Source: Synchiropus splendidus (lineage: Eukaryota > Chordata > Actinopteri > Syngnathiformes > Callionymidae). From it: 64,000 nt of DNA. The translations under genes and the position numbers were made by a program. A model generated the notes under the pieces. It saw only the letters and a list, made by a program, of their open reading frames with translations. It ran no database searches and was not told where the DNA came from. How positions within the stretch are numbered: the stretch's first letter is position 1; each line of letters begins with the position of its first letter. Shown here one piece after another: positions 56,269 through 64,000 of the stretch. The DNA lies in contig NC_071334.1 in the NCBI RefSeq assembly GCF_027744825.2, forward strand, positions 2,384,437-2,448,436. The letters are read 5' to 3'.

Positions 56269-56423
56269 CTGTTCTGTTTATCGACATGTTGGGGGAGATG
56301 GTGCGGGACAGCTTGTTGGCCGACACTCGGTAGAGGGATCCCCTAATCCAGCACACGCTGCTTCCTTTCCAGCGTAGATTTTGTGAGGGAGGGGATGTTC
56401 TCTTTCTTCTCTGGAGGAAACTC
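56269..56423 (-). CDS. zc3h3: zc3h3 exon upstream of the zinc fingers
   Basis: The acceptor TGTGGGCAG (AG at 25-24), after a GT-rich tract, and donor AACAG|GTAACG bound 155 bp. Only one frame is open: SFLQRRKRTSPPSQNLRWKG, then SSVCWIRGSLYRVSANKLSR, then TISPNMSINRT plus one base. GSLYRVSANKLSRT resembles a conserved motif just before the zinc-finger region of ZC3H3. It ends in phase 1. That fits the inner acceptor of the next exon, or a missing small exon. Confidence 0.75.
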
Positions 56424-59400
56424 CTGCCCACACACACACACACACAGGAGACAGTTATCATGGGATTTAAATCTCATTGTTACTCGACTTTAATTCGACG
56501 ACAGCGCTCCACAAGGCGTTTGCAGTGGAATCACCCACGCGCAACAGCCGGGATGATCACTTCCCCTCGTCTTCCCATCGGCTCGTGTACTTTATCTCCC
56601 CTCCTCACTTTATGTTTCCCATTCTGGAGTCCAACACCTCCTCGGCCCCCCTCCCCTCGTGTCACAGCACTCTGTTAAATTGCTCCTCTAATGGAAAGGA
56701 CGGCAGTGTGGAAATGGAGAGAATTGAAAAGAAGAGAGAAGGAAATCAATGAGATAATAGGCAGGGCAGGGGGCCAGACCAGCGAGGTTGGCCCTTACAC
56801 TGCAGCGAAGAGCCCACACACACACACACACACAAACTAGTGCACAACAGCATCGCGGGCCTCGACACACAGTTGAGGCGCCACTGCTGCCTGAGTGTGT
56901 GTGTACAAAGATGCTGGGGACACGTGGGGGGTGCATGGGTTATGGCGATAAATTGCACTGTCCTGTCACTTCTATTTGGGCGGACTGGCGCTGGTGTGCA
57001 GGGCGCCGCTGGAGGTAATTTGCTGCCGTATTTCAGATGGGCTGGAAATGGGTTTGGAGCTAGAGTTCATGCCTCCCATTACACAGAGAGAGAGAGAGAG
57101 AGGGGCACCTGGACGCACGTCCAGCGCAAAACAACTGACACCCACCCCTGATGTGCACCACGGAGGAAAAAGGAGCAGAATTGGGACTGGGACGGCTCGA
57201 CCGCTCGCCCGCTCGCCATAACTCAGCGGCGCAGACACTCGGCTCGGTTGGTACAAGATCAGTGGCTGCCCTACACGGGGCAACTGCAGCCAGGGGAGCC
57301 GTAATGGAGGCTAATGTGCGGCGCTGACTGCCACCCAGGGAGGTTTGAAGCAGAAGCAGGTGGCCTGCTGAGCCACAATGGAGGTTAATGGGGATATGAC
57401 ACGACCAGTTAACACAGATGGCAGTTAACCCCGACATGGGGCGACGGCTGGAGGAGTGAGGCGCACTCCGCCAGGACGTTTCACCACGAGATCACACCTC
57501 TCAGCTTTAACCCTGATTAGACACTTGTTCACCAGCGATTCAGAGCAGTGTGCAGATCCCGCCTCACCTCCCCCATCCCGCTGTGGTTTGACGGACAAAT
57601 GTTGGGAAGAGAAGCAACATGCGGGACTTGTCAAAACCCCAGATATTGCAAAAGAGGTGCACGACTGGGTGCACACACTGTCTGGCAATACTTCACTGAG
57701 CTGTACTTGGATTGCTGACTTTATTATGAGAGACGTACAGTTTTCATCTTTTTATTCCGATCGTCCATGGTTTGGTGAAGTCTAGTCTCATTTAAGCAGG
57801 CATTTATTTAGTTTCACTTCAGGTAAAGGTGCAAAGGAGAAGTTTCTTGGTTAGGAGTAGGCAGGTCCTGAGGCCACTTTATTGCCAACCGAGTACGTGT
57901 ACAGACATGTCAGTACTTGGTGATGCAGACTACGGAGTAATTAATAATACCACAACAACCATTTTCAACAGAAAGTTTTTTTCAGCACGTTCCCTGAACA
58001 AACACATTTCAAATGAAGCCAGAGCAATCCATGTATAAGCTGACATGAAATAGCTAAGATCCTGGCGCTGTTTCAGGGTCACATGCGATAGTTGAAGCAC
58101 CATGATGGAATGGAAGTAGCAGCACCATAATGTAAACCCGGGTGAGTGCAGATCATCAAATAAAATCAGAGTTTCTGTAAGTAGTGTCATCATTGAGCCT
58201 TTTCTTTAGGCTAAAAAAACCCTACAGCATCTGAGCCTGTCTTAAATCAGCTGATCACAGAGGGCACATCAGAAATCTTAAAAGTACAATCAAAACGATG
58301 ATCATGGATTCTAGCACCATGTCATAATGTTACAAATGCAAATAACGGATGGTTTACTGTTGACATTTCTCCGGATTTGTGTCATTTTTTCCTGGCTGAT
58401 GTCCTGTTTGACCAATCCTCAGTGGCGTGGCACTCTGTAAAAAACTGAACTGTTGCCGATTTGAAGCAGACAAGGAGCGTGCAGTGCATCAGGGAGTAGA
58501 TTCATCACGTACCAGGTGCCGTCATGAGCGAGGATCAGTATCAGGACAGCCCTAGTTAGTAACGTGTGGAGAAACAAAAGCGCAACATAAAGTTGAACAA
58601 ACAAAAAAGGATGTTTTGGGCCATGAGTGCTACTTAACAAATCTTTCCACAAGGCGCAACACTGCAGTTCTTTAAAAAAAAAGAAAAGAAAAGAAAAGAA
58701 AAGAAAAGAAAAAACAAAAAAACAACTGGGTTTTACGTATGTACTTTTTCATTACTTCCACCTCTGGAGACCATTTGAACGTCCCTGCCGTCTGTCAGTC
58801 CAACAGATTTCGTAAACAGATTGAAAACGGGAAAAGAAATTCAATGTTGGGTGGTGATACGAAGTATCTGAGATCAGTGATATATTAAATGCAAGAAAAG
58901 GGAGAGTTGTATGGGAATAACAATGGGAGAGAGAAGAAGACATAATCTGAATGGACATGAGCATCTTGGGGCAAGACTATGCTTAATTCATTTGCACTCT
59001 CCCCTTCATAACCCAAAGACTTATGGGCAAATACATGGACCAGCACATAAAATTTGGCAACATACACAATAGGTTTGCAGACACCTCAGAACACTTTAGG
59101 GAGCCTGCGCCACAACGGAAGAAAATGTCAGGAGAAAGCTGAAGGTTCAAGACTCCACCAACAAGTGGTTCAGGACATTTCTGTTTCATATTTCGCTCTT
59201 GAAAACTGAGATTTCCATTTTCTATATGAAACTCTTTTTTTAAAAAAAAGTACTGCATCAGCAAAGAAGCAGTGAGGAGAAACATGGTATTCCGTGTCTC
59301 TGTGCCCTTGACCTGAAATCTGTTATCAGAGATCATCCAGTCGCGTCTGGAGGCACAAATTCTCTTCGACAGGATGGTTAAGTTGTTTTTAATGTTGTCC

Positions 59401-61369
59401 GGAGCGGAAATACGGTCTCTGCTAATTACCTTCCATGACCCGAGGAGCACCTTCACCGGCCAACTTTCCCTCTCAACTGTTCTGATCCACAGTAGAACTA
59501 AACATACTTCACGCAGACATGCTTGACCACTGATGGCTTCAGATTAAACACGATGTTCAGTTGAAACTTTTGAGCAAGAAGCGCCTTGGTCTGCTCGGTC
59601 ATCAGAAAAATAAAAGCGCTGTGGTGCTGAAAACTAATTTCAGGTTATTTTGATTCTGCGCGACAGCCGCAATTCTGATGGATGAGAGGAAGTCATAATG
59701 AGAATGAATGTCACCAGCAGCTTCAGATGAGGACGTGTGCCTGAGAGGAGAAACTGAAAATCTAATGGAGCTGTCATGAGAGGCTGGAAACATCAGGAGT
59801 CAGGTTCGGAGGAGGATTGGTTCAAGGTTAAAAAGCAAGAAAATCTAGTGTGTCTTGCAAATGATCACACTCAACTTTCACTTATCTTTTCCACCTCTTG
59901 TTCTAGGTCCACCGCGGCGTACAAGTTAAGACTTCCATCCCTTGAGAGAGTCCTCCAGGACCTCCGGTGGGCCAATCGTATTGAACTTGATTGCAGTTTG
60001 AATTCTTCTCAATGGTTGTTTCTTCTCAGAGATTCCACTGGCTAATGTAACGGAGACCTCCAAAAGGTCTACTGTTTTGGTTGACCAGGTCAACCTTCAC
60101 GTGTCTATCAATGAAAGATGACTCCCTTATACGATTTTTTTCAGCTCCACATTTGTCTGCATTTTGGTTCATCATTTGCACCAACCAAACTGAAGTTTAG
60201 GCTACCATGGCATTTTTAACAAAGCACCTTTATGCTGTTTAATGGGACGACAGCAGGGCTCGAGTGGGTCATGACAGACAAGTAGGTCTTCCGCTGTAGA
60301 TTTCTTGAAACTTTCTACCACATAACAAGGAAAAAAAAGACCCAAAAAGTTGAGGCGATCTATTGTTTGTTGAACTCAGCATTAGGGGCTCGCTGGAGGT
60401 CAGAGCAGGAAAAATATGAACTTGGCATGAGAGGAAGTGAAGGAGAAGACAAGGACAACCCGGAGCCAAACTCCCCAGCGGCTAGTCTGCATGCGATCGC
60501 ACGTGTGTTTGTGAGTGTGTGTGCGCACTAATCTGACCACGCCAACAGCGGATAAAGGAGATTCAGCACTACCGCAGCCCGTTGATGAATGATCCGACTT
60601 TTGTTTTAGTGACAGCGAAGAATCTTTAGGTCGCGCGACTGCTCAGAATAATGCTGCCCTTGTCTGTTTGTCTGCAGCAGCAGCACGAGTAAGCTCATAT
60701 TGGGGAAACAGTTACCCTTGAAAACAGAGCGCAGCAAAAGAGTCGTCCAGCTAATTCCAAAAGTACGACTGCAGGAAAAATTTAAAAATGAACTACGGAT
60801 AGCACAAAGCAATGACATCTGATGAATAACTAGTATGATGTAACTTTAAGATTTTACAATTTAAGAATGGAATCGAGAGTTTGATAAAAACAAAACTGCA
60901 TAGCTCTAAGTTGATCTCTATTCGGGGTGAAACTTTATCTCTTATACAAATCAAAATACCATTTCTTCACTTAATAGATAGTGGAATATGAACTGAAATC
61001 TCCAAGGACAATTTAATAAAGAAGTCAAAAATGTGCCCTGAGTGACCACATTGATCCTGTATGACTTTCATTAAGAAGGAAGGAAGGAGGAAAGAGGAAA
61101 TAAATCACATGCTAATGCCTTATAGAAATATGGTAGTGTCTTTACCTGATAATACAGAGAGGATCTCAAGCTAATGTGCACGTTCTTTCCAAAATCTAAA
61201 TGTCTTATTACAGTAAATACTGCTAAATCAAAATATACATAGTTCATTTTTTAGATTTAAAAAATGTGAAACAAAATGAAAACGAAAAAAAGAATTATAA
61301 AACAAAACAAAAATTTTCATGAGGAGAATATTTGTTCGTGGCTTTGTCTCTGAATTCTTCTGCTTTCAG
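56424..61369 (-). other. zc3h3: Presumed 5' intron of zc3h3
   Basis: No exon was recognised. Short CA, GA and (AAAAG)n tracts occur (56812-56834, 57084-57101, 58670-58715). A minus-strand frame at 58983-59456 (157 codons, includes KRICASRRDWMISDNRF) has no recognised family or splice context. 56470-56720 and 57280-57430 have enhancer-like, repeat-free texture. Confidence 0.35.
58670..58715. repeat. (AAAAG)n pentanucleotide repeat
   Basis: About seven AAAAG units followed by A-rich sequence. Confidence 0.9.
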
Positions 61370-61560
61370 CACTTGCCATCAGCGGTGGCCACAGCAAGTG
61401 AGGTTCCTCCACTTCAGCCCATCTGGTGCATCCTGCGTCATCACACCTCTCCTCTTCATATGCTCCTTTATCACATCCATACACGCCAATAGTCGTCGTA
61501 CTCCCCTTCGTCTGCCTGGCACTTCCATTTCTGTCTTCCATTTTCACTTTTCCAAACACC
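61370..61560 (-). mobile_element. LINE ORF2 C-terminal fragment
   Basis: The minus strand reads MEVPGRRRGVRRLLACMDVI, then KEHMKRRGVMTQDAPDGLKW, then RNLTCCG without a stop. This is the basic M-E-x-P-G-R-R-R-x-G-x-x-x-x-x-x-x-x-D-V-I-K-E C-terminal motif of a widespread animal non-LTR retrotransposon ORF2. The rest is absent. Confidence 0.65.
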
Positions 61561-64000
61561 ATAAGTCTGGCCTCTCGAACGGTGCCTCGAAAAGTTTCTC
61601 CATGAGCTGTGTCATTTTTGTGACCTGACATCAAATTCATATTTTTTAAATAAAGCATATATTGCCTATATTTTAAAGAGGAACACTCAGTGGTGATAGA
61701 TGGAAGACTGGATGTGGTAAGTAAAGAGTAAATGAATGAATGTCTGGATTTAAAAGGGGATACATTGGGGAGACAGGAGGAGGAGAAATGAAGAAGCTGC
61801 CTCCACTTTATTGCTCGCTCGCTTACATCCTGCCCTGATCGATACGCGAGCACTAAAGGAGATGAGCGCCTTCAACGAGCGCCTGAATGTATGTGGAGAC
61901 GTATAGACCTAAAAAAAAAAAAGTTGTTTGAAGGTCTGGGGAGGGGGGCAGGAGTTTAACGTACCCGAGATGAAGTGGGAGAAAGACTCAACGAAATAAT
62001 CAGGACCTGATGGTGGGAATAATTGGAGCTGATCAGAAAGACAGACGACACGGTGCAAATAAAAGGGATAAAGAACATTAAAGAAGTGACGGGGGAGGAA
62101 AAATAGCGAGGGGACAGGAGGGCTGTAATTTATCCGCCAGTGTTCATTCTTTACGGCTTTCTTAATTCAACTGCTGCTACTATTAATGGAGTTAATGTTG
62201 GGATTATATCTATTTCCTAGTGGCGGCATCTGATATACGGCCCACGAATCCGCCGCCGCGTCAGGACGCCGCCCCGCCACTAAATCACCGTCACTCTGGG
62301 ATCCGGTAAGAGCTCAGCGTGCTCAACACGCTTCCTGCGGCCCTCACACTGCTGTGCCGACCACTCCTACAGTGCATTGAATTTGGATTTGCGTGTTGCA
62401 TCACACTTTTCACTGACCTGCAAAGATTTATTTTTTATTTTGAATGTAATCCACAGAGTCGGCAGTTTTACACAGTCTTAGATTACTGAACGGTTTATGA
62501 ATCTTTTGCCACATCGTTCATCTATTTTTTATGAAAGATTATTTTTACTTTTATTTTGTCATCATCAACTTCCCATTTAATTTTCAAGTTGGCAAACAGA
62601 GGTTCCACATTCTTTACCAGGTATTTCAATACATTTTTTAAATCTTATTTCCCATGACGGTGAGCGTAATTTTGGTGGTACATTCTTTTTTATTTTTTAT
62701 TCATTAACTTTTCTGTGAACCATCTTTTTGCCTCAACTTCCTCCTCTGTATCATTCTTGCCTTCCTGTCCAACTTTCAGCTGGAGTTTGCAACCAAAGCC
62801 ACTCTGATGCTCTGACCTAGAAAGGCCTTATACTAAATTGCCATTTTCACTATGCTTGTCATGTCACCTGAATTTGCTCACTGATTGACGTTACGACAAG
62901 ATTTGTTCCTCCAAAGTTTCACTGTTTTCATCAAATTGATAATTGATTTTCAAGATTAAAAACATGTTTCCGAGGTCCACTTACAGGGTACAGATAGAGA
63001 GACCACATCAAATCAAATGGGATTGCCAAATGTAAAGGGACACATTGCCATTCTTCTCAGTCTCACTCATGTTGTGTCAGCACACAGAGGCTCAGATGTT
63101 TGTGAACTATTAGTCTGGTTAAAGTTTAACTGGTCAGTGTTCGACTGGACAATAACTCAATACCATGACAGATGGACTTTTAAGTGGAATCAAGTTCTAC
63201 TTTCGTAGACACAAAAACTGCTGGGGACGCTTAAAGATCTCAAGCGTTTCTGAACGATTCTCAGTGTGAGAGAGGTTTGTGGTGTCCTCACCCTGATGGA
63301 AAGTTGAAGATAAAATTCCATGATTTAGCCAGACAACAACCTCTGTGGATCTATTTCCACCATTCTGCTTTTCCAAGTATGTATCCATCAACTAGTTGCT
63401 AGTTCCACTAGTTTACTCAGCTCCTCTCTCACTTCGTACCAAATAAATACTAACTATTGAGGTCTGTATTGAACGTCCAAGTTTAACGCTTTACTCTTAC
63501 CCTGTTCAGTGTTTCTCAGAGTCTAAGTACAAAACGTTGAAGGTCACAAAAATCTAAGATGAAGTACAGAGGTGAAGTGAATCAAGACATGGAAGTTGAA
63601 GTGAATAATATATAATTGGCTGGTTATTTTCATAATTTTCATTCCGACTCAAAGATTGGCTCAAGACTCAAATGACTCTTGAGCCACTTCAATGAATTAC
63701 TCAGATTACAGATCTTGGTGAAGACTGGCACAAGAGTTCAGATGGTTTTCATTCTCCAAATGAAAACACAGCCATGTTCACAACAGATGAGGTGCACTGC
63801 TCAGAGGGAAGAGAAGGTTCAGTTCTTACAGCTTAAAGATGGGGAGCATCGCTTGCCAGTTAGGACAAGAACATGAGCTCATACACTAAACTGATAAGAG
63901 TCTAACTCCCTGGAGTTAAAGGCAAAGACAAGAAGTGTGTACAGGAGTGAGAAATGCAGGGTTTGTGCGGGGGGTACAGTGTCTCTGGGGATCTGACCTG
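61561..64000 (-). other. zc3h3: Presumed 5' intron of zc3h3, candidate conserved block at 62090-62310
   Basis: The block contains GGGCTGTAATTTATCCGCC, TCTTAATTCAACTGC and TATTAATGGAGTTAATG, and is repeat-free. The remainder is AT-rich without recognised features. The large N-terminal exon known from vertebrate ZC3H3 was not found. Confidence 0.35.

Noticed and set aside
58983..59456. 157-codon minus-strand frame containing KRICASRRDWMISDNRF
   Set aside because: It looked promising as an upstream zc3h3 exon, but there is no matching splice pair and no known motif.
1..64000. tRNA, rRNA, CRISPR array, riboswitch, prokaryotic operon or phage signals
   Set aside because: I looked for tRNA B-box-like GGTTCGANTCC words, regular short spacers and operon spacing and found none. 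The sequence is vertebrate nuclear DNA.

Overview
The window is nuclear DNA of a vertebrate, almost certainly a ray-finned (probably percomorph) fish. Genes are split by GT-AG introns. CA/GT microsatellites are abundant. The mobile elements are typical of fish: a CR1/L2/Rex1-group LINE, a Rex3-like RTE fragment, a pogo/Tigger-like MITE and hAT-like debris. The two recognisable genes are mafa (single exon) and the 3' half of zc3h3. Both are on the minus strand in the order zc3h3 > mafa, the same neighbour pair as MAFA and ZC3H3 on human 8q24.3. There is no sign of bacterial operons, CRISPR arrays or phage.

Layout: 0-2 kb holds two weak exon-like segments of an unidentified minus-strand gene. 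2-11.6 kb is non-coding, with microsatellites, repeat copies, candidate conserved blocks and a textbook CTCF core at 9220-9233. 11.6-17 kb is a repeat nest: a decayed LINE, three copies of a fold-back element that all keep a perfect CRE, and a degenerate minisatellite full of AGGAAGT. 17-25.4 kb is non-coding, with more copies of a short GGACC-flanked repeat and a perfect 13-bp Maf recognition element (T-MARE) at 24189-24201. 25.4-27.7 kb is a 2.25-kb minisatellite of about 49 units of 41 or 55 bp. 29.8-32.5 kb is the mafa transcription unit, with a CpG-rich promoter to about 33.3 kb. 33.4-42.2 kb is the mafa-zc3h3 intergenic region, with DNA transposons, a candidate E-box/homeodomain enhancer at 36.2-37.1 kb, a 135-bp minisatellite and AT repeats. 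42.2-56.4 kb carries seven coding exons of zc3h3, covering all five CCCH zinc fingers and the C-terminus, with LINE debris in its introns. 56.4-64 kb is presumed 5' intron of zc3h3; its large N-terminal exon was not found and probably lies beyond the right edge.

Functionally, mafa encodes a large-Maf bZIP activator that binds MARE sites and acts in beta cell, lens and neural differentiation. zc3h3 encodes a nuclear CCCH protein involved in polyadenylation and mRNA export. They are neighbours by conserved synteny rather than by a shared pathway. The most interesting non-coding signals are the MARE motifs near mafa, a CTCF-like pair in convergent orientation around it (9.2 kb forward, 39.8 kb reverse), and several repeat families that carry transcription-factor motifs. 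All regulatory readings are inferences from motif matches.
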